This document shows, in pieces, positions 56,801-64,000 of a stretch of 64,000 nucleotides of DNA. A model generated the notes under the pieces. It made no database searches and was not told the DNA's origin. It saw only the letters and a list, made by a program, of their open reading frames with translations. Numbering within the stretch: the first letter of the stretch is position 1; every line of letters starts with the position of its first letter. The DNA comes from Oscillospiraceae bacterium (GTDB taxonomy: Bacteria; Bacillota; Clostridia; Oscillospirales; Acutalibacteraceae). The stretch covers positions 1 to 64,000 of the forward strand of contig JALCPO010000005.1 of assembly GCA_022650455.1 (NCBI GenBank), given 5' to 3'. The translations under genes and the position numbers were made by a program.

Positions 56801-58019
56801 ACGCTTTTCCCCCCAGACGGTTGTAGTCCCGGAAAAAGCCCGGGTAGCTTTTGCGGACGCTCTGCGCGTCCGTCAGGACGGTTTCGCCGTCCGCTTTCAG
56901 CGCGGCCACGGCGAGGGCCATCACGACGCGGTGGTCGCCGCGGCCTTCCGCCTCGCCGCCGCGCAGGCGCTCCACGCCGGCGATCTCCAGCCCGTCCGGC
57001 CGTTCGCGCACCCGCGCGCCGAGCCGGTTCAGGCCGTCCGCCATGGCCGAAAGACGGTCGCTTTCCTTCAGCCGCAGGCGTTCCGCATGGGCGATCACCG
57101 TGCGCCGTCCGGGAAGGAGCGCCGCCGCGGCGGCGAGAGCCGGGACGAGGTCGGGAATCTGCGACGCGTCGATGGCGCGGTCCGAATCCGGAAGCCGCCC
57201 CGCTTCCGCCGTGAGAATTCCGTCCTTCCATGCGGTCTTTGCGCCGAACCGGCGGAACAGGGTTTCCGCGGCGCGGTCACCCTGGCAGGACGCGGGGTTC
57301 AGCCCGCGCAGGCGGACCGGCCCGCCGAGCATCCCGGCGGCGAGGAAAAACGCCGCCTGCGACCAGTCGCGTTCCACGGGAAAGCCGGGACGGGGCCGGT
57401 AGCTCCGGTTTCCCGCGACCGTCCAGCCGGTTGCCGTCCGTCCGGCGGGAACGCCGAACGCGCCCATCGTCCGCACCGTCATGTCCGCGTAGGCCGCGGA
57501 CTGGAGCGGCGAGGTCAGGACGATCTCGCTGTCCCCGTCCAGGAGCGGGAGGGCGAGCAGCAGGCCCGTGACGAACTGGGAGCTTACGTCGCCGGGAAGG
57601 GAAAAGACGCCTGGCCGAAGGGTTCCGCTCACCGTCAGCGGCAGGCCGCCGCGCGTTTCGCAGCGCACGCCGTGCCGCGGCAGGCAGGCGAGGTAGACCC
57701 CGAGGGGCCGCTCCGGCAGGCGGCCGTGCCCGGTGAACGTGGCCTTCACCCCCAGAGCGCAGGCGAGCGGGATCAGAAAGCGGAGCGTGGAGCCGGATTC
57801 CCGGCAGTCCAGCGTGACGGGCCCGCCGCCCGCCGCAAGCAGCCGAGCGACGGAATCCCGCGTGGCGAGAAGGTCGTCGCTCAAAGGCCCGCCCGGCGGA
57901 AGGACGTCCCCGCCGCCCGCGAGGGCGGAGCAGATGACGGCGCGGTGCGCGGCGCTTTTGGAGAGCGGGACGTCCAGCGTCCCGCTCAGCGCGGACGGAA
58001 GGATGCGGACCCGGCTCAT
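56784..58019 (-). CDS. aroA: 3-phosphoshikimate 1-carboxyvinyltransferase
   Basis: GTLDVPLSKSAAHRAVICSALAGG...LDCRESGSTLRFLIPLA...HAERLRLKESDRLSAMADGLNRLGA. Confidence 0.96.
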   Translation of the reverse strand: MSRVRILPSALSGTLDVPLSKSAAHRAVICSALAGGGDVLPPGGPLSDDLLATRDSVARLLAAGGGPVTLDCRESGSTLRFLIPLACALGVKATFTGHGRLPERPLGVYLACLPRHGVRCETRGGLPLTVSGTLRPGVFSLPGDVSSQFVTGLLLALPLLDGDSEIVLTSPLQSAAYADMTVRTMGAFGVPAGRTATGWTVAGNRSYRPRPGFPVERDWSQAAFFLAAGMLGGPVRLRGLNPASCQGDRAAETLFRRFGAKTAWKDGILTAEAGRLPDSDRAIDASQIPDLVPALAAAAALLPGRRTVIAHAERLRLKESDRLSAMADGLNRLGARVRERPDGLEIAGVERLRGGEAEGRGDHRVVMALAVAALKADGETVLTDAQSVRKSYPGFFRDYNRLGGKAYDMGE

Positions 58020-59071
58020 CGCAGCGCCTCCGCCAGCTTCAGCAGCCCGGCTTTGTCCACGGGGCGGAGGAAGCTTTCCCCGATTTTCCGGAGCATGACG
58101 AGGCTGAGGACGCCCCCGCGGGCCTTTTTGTCCAGCATGGCGGTGTCCACGATTTTGGAAACGTCCGCGCCGTCGGAGACCGGGAGACCGTATTTCCGCA
58201 GCACGCCGGCGATCTCATCCGCGGTGCCCGGTTCGGTCAGCCCGGCTTTTTCGCCGCACCTCGCCATCATGACCATGCCGATGCCGACGGCCTGCCCGTG
58301 GGAAAGCCCCCGGTATCCGTGCAGCTTTTCGAGGGCGTGGCCGAACGTGTGGCCGAAGTTCAGGAGCATGCGCTCCCCGTTGTCGAATTCGTCCTGCTCG
58401 ACGGCGGCGCGCTTGATTGCGAGGTTTTCCGCGATGACGCGCTCCATGTCGGCGCGGACGTCGGTGTCCCGAATGCGGTCGAACAGCGGGCGGCTCTTGA
58501 TGCACCCGTGTTTGACGGCCTCGCCCATGCCGTCCGCAAAAAAGCGGGGCGGCAGGGTTTCCAGCGTGCGGGGGTCGATGAGGACGAGCGAAGGCTGGTG
58601 GAACGCGCCCACGAGGTTTTTCCCCTGCAGGATGTCCACGCCCGTCTTGCCGCCGATGGACGAGTCGATCTGCGCGAGGAGCGAGGTGGGAATCTGGATG
58701 AACCGGATGCCGCGCAGCCAGGTCGCCGAGGCAAACCCGGCCATGTCGCCCGTTACGCCGCCGCCGAGGGCGACGGCAAAGTCGCTGCGGGTCAGGCCGT
58801 TTTCCGCAAACGAGCGGTACATGGCCTCCACGGTGGAAAGCCGCTTGCTCGTTTCGCCCGCCGGGAACTCGAACGTCCCGACGGAAAAGCCCGCCGCGCC
58901 GAGGGAAGACGCCACCCGCTCCGCGTACAGCGGCGCCACGTTCGAGTCGGAAACGACGACCGTCCGGGTCCCGGGCCGGAACAACCCGGCGGCGTACTCA
59001 CCCGCGCGGTCCAGGCAGCCGCGCGCGAGAATGATCTTGTAAGGGGACGATGTGTGTACGGTAAGCTCCAT
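58016..59071 (-). CDS. aroB: 3-dehydroquinate synthase
   Basis: MELTVHTSSPYKIILARGCL...GGGVTGDMAGFASATWLRGIRFIQIPTSLLAQIDSSIGGKTGVD...LNFGHTFGHALE. Confidence 0.96.
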   Translation of the reverse strand: MELTVHTSSPYKIILARGCLDRAGEYAAGLFRPGTRTVVVSDSNVAPLYAERVASSLGAAGFSVGTFEFPAGETSKRLSTVEAMYRSFAENGLTRSDFAVALGGGVTGDMAGFASATWLRGIRFIQIPTSLLAQIDSSIGGKTGVDILQGKNLVGAFHQPSLVLIDPRTLETLPPRFFADGMGEAVKHGCIKSRPLFDRIRDTDVRADMERVIAENLAIKRAAVEQDEFDNGERMLLNFGHTFGHALEKLHGYRGLSHGQAVGIGMVMMARCGEKAGLTEPGTADEIAGVLRKYGLPVSDGADVSKIVDTAMLDKKARGGVLSLVMLRKIGESFLRPVDKAGLLKLAEALR

Positions 59072-59907
59072 TATTCTCCCAGTCCTTCCTTTACCAGCCT
59101 TCCCCTGCGCAGCAGCGCCCGCAGGGCGGCGCCGTCGCCCGCGGCGACCGCGTTGCGGATCTCCGCGATGTGGCCGGTCAGCGTGTCCAGCTCTTCCACG
59201 AGGGCTTCCCGGTTCTCGAGGAACAGCTCCGCCCACATGGTTTCGTTGATGTTTGCCACGCGCGAGACGTCGCGGTAGCTCCCGGCGGAAAAGCCCTTGT
59301 GCCCGGGGCACCGGGGGCTCATCACATACGAGCATGCCAGCACATGCGGCACCTGGCTGGTGAACGCGATCATCCGGTCGTGCTCTTCCGGCGTGGTTTC
59401 CACCGTGCGGGCAAAGCCGAGCTTCGGCGCGAGGCCTTTCAGGGCTTCCACCGCCTGCTTCGGCGCGCCGCACGGAACCAGGATGTAGCTGGCCCCGCGG
59501 AACAGGTCCGCGTCGCTCTGCGCGAAGCCGTTCTTTTCTTTCCCGGCCATCGGGTGGCCGCTCACGAAAGAGAATCCGCGTTCCTTCGCAAGCCCCGCCA
59601 GGCGGGGGCAGAGGCGGGACTTGACCCCGCAGGTGTCCGTGACCAGGCAGCCGGGCCGGATGGAGGCAAGGTGCTTCCGCACAAAATCGACGTCCGCTTT
59701 CGGGTAGAGGCACAGGAAGAGGATGTCCGCCTTTTTGAGGTCCTCTTCCGTGCCGATCTTCCCGACCGCGCCGGATGCGAGGGCGGCGACCCGCGCGCTT
59801 TCGTCGCGGTCGATCCCGGCGACGGAGCAATCCGTGTATTTTCGAAACGCTTTGGCGAGCGAGCCGCCGATGAGCCCCAGACCGACGATGACCACATTCC
59901 GTTTCAT
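59071..59907 (-). CDS. tyrA: Prephenate dehydrogenase
   Basis: MKRNVVIVGLGLIGGSLAKAFRKYTDCSVAGIDRDE...VSGHPMAGKEKNGF...TSQVPHVLACSYV. Confidence 0.94.
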   Translation of the reverse strand: MKRNVVIVGLGLIGGSLAKAFRKYTDCSVAGIDRDESARVAALASGAVGKIGTEEDLKKADILFLCLYPKADVDFVRKHLASIRPGCLVTDTCGVKSRLCPRLAGLAKERGFSFVSGHPMAGKEKNGFAQSDADLFRGASYILVPCGAPKQAVEALKGLAPKLGFARTVETTPEEHDRMIAFTSQVPHVLACSYVMSPRCPGHKGFSAGSYRDVSRVANINETMWAELFLENREALVEELDTLTGHIAEIRNAVAAGDGAALRALLRRGRLVKEGLGE

Positions 59908-59959
59908 GGGCGATTCCTCCGCTTTTCCAGTTTCCCCTATTATAGCAGAAAAGCGCCCG

Positions 59960-60985
59960 CTATTCCACCGCCCGCCCCAGGGCTTTCGCGGCGGCCCGGA
60001 CCCGCCCGGCGGTGTGGTCGAACTGGTCCGGCGTGAGAGACTGCGCGCCGTCGGACAGGGCCTTTTTCGGGTTGTTGTGGACTTCGATGAGAAGGCCGTC
60101 GGCCCCCGCGGCGACGGCCGCGAGCGCGAGCGGCTCCACCAGCCACGAAATGCCGGAGGCGTGGCTCGGGTCGACGACGACCGGCAGGTGGGAAAGCCGT
60201 TTCAGCACCGGCACGGCGGAGATGTCCAGCGTGTTGCGGGTGTACGTCTCGAACGTGCGGATCCCCCGCTCGCACAGGATGACCTGCTCGTTGCCGCCCG
60301 CCATGATGTACTCGGCGCTCATCAGGAGCTCTTCCATCGTGTTGGAGAGGCCGCGCTTCAGGAGAATCGGCTTGCGGATTTTGCCGAGCTCCTTGAGCAG
60401 CTCGAAGTTCTGCATGTTCCGCGCGCCGACCTGGATGATGTCGACGCCCTTTTCGAGGAACAGGTCGATGTACTTTTCGCTCATGATCTCCGTCACGATG
60501 GGGAGGCCGGTTTCCCGTTTCGCCTGCGTGAGGAGCTCCAGCCCTTCCGCCCTCAGGCCCTGGAACGAATAGGGCGAGGTTCTCGGCTTGAAGGCGCCGC
60601 CGCGCAGGAACTGCGCCCCCGCCGTCTTGACGCGCCGCGCCACTTCGCAGATCTGCTCCGGGGTTTCGACGGAGCACGGGCCGGCGATGAGCGCGAGGCC
60701 CCCGCCGCCGATCTTCTGGCCGCCGGGGAGCGTGACGACGGTGTCGTCCGGGTGAAATTTGCGGTTCGCCTTTTTGTAAGGCTCCTGCACGCGCTTGACG
60801 TTTTCCACGCAGTCCTGCGCGGCGACGGAATCGATGTCGATCGACGAGGTGTCGCCGATCAGGCCGAGCACGGTGCTCTGGGTGCCGAACCAGATGTTGA
60901 CCTTGACGTTATACTCTTTTTCCAGCGCCGCAGCGAATTCTTTGGCCTGCCCGGGAAGACAGCCGGGCTTCAGTACGATGATCAT
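59960..60985 (-). CDS. aroF: 3-deoxy-7-phosphoheptulonate synthase (AroF/AroG type Ibeta-like)
   Basis: MIIVLKPGCLPGQAKEFAAALEKEYNVKVNI (FDL domain) + ALIAGPCSVETPEQICEVARRVKTAGAQFLRGGAFKPRTSPYSFQG. Confidence 0.95.
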   Translation of the reverse strand: MIIVLKPGCLPGQAKEFAAALEKEYNVKVNIWFGTQSTVLGLIGDTSSIDIDSVAAQDCVENVKRVQEPYKKANRKFHPDDTVVTLPGGQKIGGGGLALIAGPCSVETPEQICEVARRVKTAGAQFLRGGAFKPRTSPYSFQGLRAEGLELLTQAKRETGLPIVTEIMSEKYIDLFLEKGVDIIQVGARNMQNFELLKELGKIRKPILLKRGLSNTMEELLMSAEYIMAGGNEQVILCERGIRTFETYTRNTLDISAVPVLKRLSHLPVVVDPSHASGISWLVEPLALAAVAAGADGLLIEVHNNPKKALSDGAQSLTPDQFDHTAGRVRAAAKALGRAVE

Positions 60986-61003
60986 GACGGTTTCCTCCAT
61001 TCG

Positions 61004-61030
61004 TTCTTTTCGGTTCGGAACCGAAAAGAA
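61004..61030. repeat. 27-nt perfect palindrome just upstream of aroF RBS
   Basis: TTCTTTTCGGTTC-G-GAACCGAAAAGAA, 13-bp arms. Confidence 0.7.
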
Positions 61031-61062
61031 AAAAGCGGCGGAGCTGCTGTCAGCTCCGCCGC
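61023..61062 (-). terminator. Attenuator-type intrinsic terminator in aroF leader
   Basis: Minus strand GCGGCGGAGCTG-ACAG-CAGCTCCGCCGC-TTTTTTCTTTTC, 12-bp GC-rich stem plus T-run, before the first structural gene. Confidence 0.85.
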
Positions 61063-61080
61063 GCTTTTTGTCCGAAGACC

Positions 61081-61224
61081 CTACGAGTTGCGCGCCAAGG
61101 GTTCCGATACTGCGGAACCCAAGCTTACCGGCAGTTTTCTGCATGGCGAAACACCCCACGCCGCAAAGAAATAGCGGGGGTAGCAATAGCCTGTAAATCG
61201 TGCGCTGCAGAAAAACCGCTTCAT
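61081..61224 (-). CDS. Candidate aromatic-rich leader peptide of the aro operon
   Basis: ATG at 61224: MKRFFCSARFTGYCYPRYFFAAWGVSPCRKLPVSLGSAVSEPLARNS-stop; followed by terminator then aroF; not in the supplied ORF track. Confidence 0.65.
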   Translation of the reverse strand: MKRFFCSARFTGYCYPRYFFAAWGVSPCRKLPVSLGSAVSEPLARNS

Positions 61225-61574
61225 GGTTAAGTTTCACACCTTTGCCGTTTGTTGACTATCTTAGTACATTCCCCAGTGGGTGTCAAGCAATTTTTCGGAA
61301 AACCGGGGACCGACAAAATGGGGCAAAATGGAAAGAAAATTAATATTTTCAAAATATATACATTATTTTACTTGAAATGCCGAAAATTTATTGATAGAAT
61401 AAAGAAGTAAGTATTTAATATAGGATAAACTTAGAAATATTGGCACTGCGATTTCTGCAAAAAAATATATCGAAAACCGATAGTTTCCGACATGACGGTT
61501 CTGTTTTAAAAGTGTCCCGGATCGGGCCGGGCGGCCAAACAGGTCCGGCCTGAAAGACGAGAGGAACGGTTGGG

Positions 61575-63287
61575 ATGGGTGAAATCGATCGCATTGATTC
61601 GGAACGGCTCCTGGGGGAACTGGGCTACAGCGTTTTGTGCGTCCGCAGCGATGAGGAACTCACCATTGCCTATGCCGGCGAGCCGTTTTACGAGGCCCTG
61701 GGCTTTCGGGACGGGGAAATCACCGCCCTGCTGCAACGGGGGGAAGATACGGTCCTGCGCAACGAACCGCCGATCGACTGGAAACGGGTCAGGGACGAGA
61801 TCCGGAAAAACGGCTATGCCGAGCTGGAGCTCCGGCTGATTAAAAAAAACGGCCACCACATCTGGGCGGCCTTCCGCACGCGGCTTTTTTCCGAAAACGG
61901 GAAAGAGTATTTCTGCGGCATCCTGAACGACATCACGCTGACGCGCCGCTCCCGCAGGATCCAGCGGGAGCAGGCGGAAGAGCTGGAAGCCCTGACCGCC
62001 AACGTGCCCGGCGGCGTCCTGTGCTGCCGCGCGGACGAAAACATGACGCTGAACCTCGTCAGCAGCGGGTTCTGCCGGATCACGGGCTACACGGCCGGGG
62101 AGATCGCCGAACGCTTCGGGAACCGGTTTATCGAGATCGTTTACCCGGAGGACCGCGGCCGGCTGATGCTCCACCTGAAAAACTGCACCTGCCGGAACGA
62201 CATCACGGAAATCACGTTCCGTATCGTGGGGAAGGACGGGAACGTGATGTGGGTGCTGGACAAGGCACGCTGCACGGCCGACTGCAGCGGGAACCTCTGG
62301 GTTTACAGCGTCCTGATCGACATTACCGGCATGAAGAAGGCCCAGGACGAGCTGGCCGCCAGCGAGGAACGCTACCGCCTGATCCTGGAGCATGTGGCGG
62401 ACCCGGTGCTGGACTGCAACTTCAAGACGCAGCAGCTTTACTATTCGCCGACATTTCTGCAGAAATTCGGCGATTTTTATCCCGATCACGGCGATATTCT
62501 GGAGATTGCGGAGAAAAGCGGAATCCTGTACGACGGGGACCGGGATGTGCTCCGCAAAAAGGTCCGGGAGCTGTCGCAGGCGAAATTCCATGAAAAAGAC
62601 TTCGGGAACATGGAGTTCCGCCTGCGGGACCGGAACGGGAAGTACCTCTGGTGCAGCATCCACGCCTTTCTGTTTAACGACGGGATGGGGGAGCCCGAGC
62701 GGATGATCGCCGTCGTTTCGGACATCGACCGGCAGAAGCGGGAGAATATCGATCTCCGCCGGAAGGCGGAGCACGACCTGCTGACCGGCCTTTACAACCG
62801 CGTGACTACCACCGCCATGGTCGACGGGGCCATCGCGCGCAGCGGACCCGGCCAGCGGCACGCGCTTTTCGTGATCGACATCGACAACTTCAAGCTGGTG
62901 AACGACAGCCTCGGCCATCTTTGCGGCGACCAGCTGATCGTGGAAACGGCCGGGCAGATCCGCAGGCAGTTCCGGGAGGATGACGTCGTCGGGCGGGTCG
63001 GCGGCGACGAGTTCGTCATCTTTCTCAAAAACGTTACGTCCGGGCTTGTTCTGAATAAGGCCGGCATCCTGCAGCGCATGTTTGCGGACCTGCAGATCAA
63101 CGAAAAAGTCAGCAATCCCATTTCCGGGAGCATCGGCGTGTCGTTTTACCCCATTGACGGGCGGAATTACGAGGAATTGTTCCGGAAAGCGGACGCGGCG
63201 ATGTACGCCGCGAAAAACAGCGGGAAAAACGCGTTCCGCATTTATGTGCACGGCATCGAGGCCATCGCGCACGGGGACGTCAGGTAG
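61575..63287 (+). CDS. PAS-domain diguanylate cyclase (GGDEF)
   Basis: Multiple PAS/PAC segments; DLLTGLYNRVTTTAMVDGAI...FVIDIDNFKLVNDSLGHLCGDQLI...VVGRVGGDEFVIFL. Confidence 0.92.
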   Translation: MGEIDRIDSERLLGELGYSVLCVRSDEELTIAYAGEPFYEALGFRDGEITALLQRGEDTVLRNEPPIDWKRVRDEIRKNGYAELELRLIKKNGHHIWAAFRTRLFSENGKEYFCGILNDITLTRRSRRIQREQAEELEALTANVPGGVLCCRADENMTLNLVSSGFCRITGYTAGEIAERFGNRFIEIVYPEDRGRLMLHLKNCTCRNDITEITFRIVGKDGNVMWVLDKARCTADCSGNLWVYSVLIDITGMKKAQDELAASEERYRLILEHVADPVLDCNFKTQQLYYSPTFLQKFGDFYPDHGDILEIAEKSGILYDGDRDVLRKKVRELSQAKFHEKDFGNMEFRLRDRNGKYLWCSIHAFLFNDGMGEPERMIAVVSDIDRQKRENIDLRRKAEHDLLTGLYNRVTTTAMVDGAIARSGPGQRHALFVIDIDNFKLVNDSLGHLCGDQLIVETAGQIRRQFREDDVVGRVGGDEFVIFLKNVTSGLVLNKAGILQRMFADLQINEKVSNPISGSIGVSFYPIDGRNYEELFRKADAAMYAAKNSGKNAFRIYVHGIEAIAHGDVR

Positions 63288-64000
63288 CGGGCCTCAGCGC
63301 TTCCAGCACCGCCGCGGCCGTTTCTTCGGGGGAACGGCCGGCGTCCACCGCAAGGTCGGCGGCGGCCCGGTAGGCCGCGCTGCGCGCGAGGTACAGCTCC
63401 GCCAGGCGGTCCCCTCCGCCGTCCCGGCGGAGCAGCGGGCGGGACCGGTCGCCTTTCAGGCGTTCCCGCACCGTTTCGAGGGGAGCGTCCAGCAGCACTA
63501 CGACGCCGTTTGCGCGGAAGGCGGCGGCATTCTCCGGGTCCAGCACGGTGCCGCCCCCGGCGGCGACGACCAGCCTGCCCGACCGGGAAAGCCCGCGCAC
63601 CGCCCGCCGCTCCATTTCTCGGAAAGCCGCTTCGCCTTTTTTTGCAAAGATCTCGGGGATGGACATCCCTTCCTCCCGCTCGATGGACTCGTCCAGGTCG
63701 AGAAACCCGCAGCCCGTTTTTTCGGCGAGAAGGCGGCCCGCGGTGGTTTTCCCGCTTCCCATGAAGCCGCAGAGCACCACGCTGCCGAACTTTTTTTTCA
63801 TTTCAAACGCCGTGTCCGCGCAGAGGCGCTTGAGGCTGTCTTCGGAAAAACGGGAGCCGAGCCAGATCTCCTCCGACGCCGCGGCCTGGAACACCAGCAT
63901 TCCGACGCCCCCCACGGCTTTTCTGCCGTGCTTTTTCGCCAGGGCGAGCAGCTTCGTTTCGTTCGGGTTGTAGACCGCGTCGAACACGCAGGCGGAACCG
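63280..64000 (-). CDS. aroEK: Shikimate dehydrogenase (C-terminal part)-shikimate kinase fusion, partial at right edge
   Basis: GSACVFDAVYNPNETKLLALAKKHGRKAVGGVGMLVFQAAASEEIWLG (AroE C-terminus) continuing in frame into VVLCGFMGSGKTTAGRLLAEKTGCGFLDLDESIEREEGMSIPEIFAKKGEAAFREMERRAV (AroK). Confidence 0.88.
   Translation of the reverse strand, partial: GSACVFDAVYNPNETKLLALAKKHGRKAVGGVGMLVFQAAASEEIWLGSRFSEDSLKRLCADTAFEMKKKFGSVVLCGFMGSGKTTAGRLLAEKTGCGFLDLDESIEREEGMSIPEIFAKKGEAAFREMERRAVRGLSRSGRLVVAAGGGTVLDPENAAAFRANGVVVLLDAPLETVRERLKGDRSRPLLRRDGGGDRLAELYLARSAAYRAAADLAVDAGRSPEETAAAVLEALRPAT

Noticed and set aside
59960-61237. 425-aa ORF extending aroF upstream through the leader
   Set aside because: The DAHP synthase N-terminus (MIIVLKPG) begins at 60985 with GGAGG upstream; the extra 84 codons read through the attenuator terminator and palindrome in a frame different from the leader peptide.
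61468-61490. TATCGAAAACCGATA near the diguanylate cyclase gene as another LacI operator
   Set aside because: Only short arms, no central-CG palindrome like the maltodextrin sites, and functionally unrelated context.
1-64000. CRISPR arrays, tRNA or rRNA genes
   Set aside because: No regularly spaced direct repeats, no TTCGAATC-type T-arm/CCA contexts or rRNA signatures were noticed on reading; a tRNAscan/Infernal run would be needed to exclude them formally.

Overview
The window is a GC-rich Firmicutes/Clostridia-type chromosomal segment. It is mostly ordinary housekeeping and metabolic genes, with one decayed mobile-element patch at the left edge (about 1-2,900). Main blocks, left to right: a truncated IS1182-like transposase abutting frameshifted parB/parA remnants and an IS3-like tail; LytTR/DUF3021, cupin, and a TetR-MMPL/YhgE-like exporter pair; proC; an isolated holin-like gene pair; orphan motAB; a maltodextrin locus (LacI regulator, alpha-glucan phosphorylase, malEFG, malQ); an M14 peptidase, YitT and MFS transporter; a lipoprotein/two-component cluster; DUF1385-prmC-(broken methyltransferase)-recA-recX-rimO-pgsA; a Cys T-box with cysE-cysS; an Nramp-like transporter, ybaK and ridA; ilvA/ilvN/ilvB behind an Ile T-box; a divergent second T-box in front of a CstA-family gene; spoVB-like, prmA; and an aromatic operon (aroF-tyrA-aroB-aroA-aroC-pheA) with a diguanylate cyclase and an aroE-aroK fusion beyond it. 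I found no tRNA, rRNA or CRISPR array, and no obviously new multi-gene system. The most interesting signals are in leader RNAs: (1) a 47-codon leader ORF with 9 aromatic residues in its first 23 codons, followed by a strong terminator upstream of the DAHP synthase gene; (2) a second T-box, most likely Ile-specific, controlling a CstA-family transporter divergently from the ilv T-box; (3) an apparent ATT start codon for malQ; (4) recurrent TTTTCGAA-type operator motifs across the maltodextrin locus; (5) a branched 5'UTR in front of a CmpB-type membrane protein gene. No database searches or folding programs were run.
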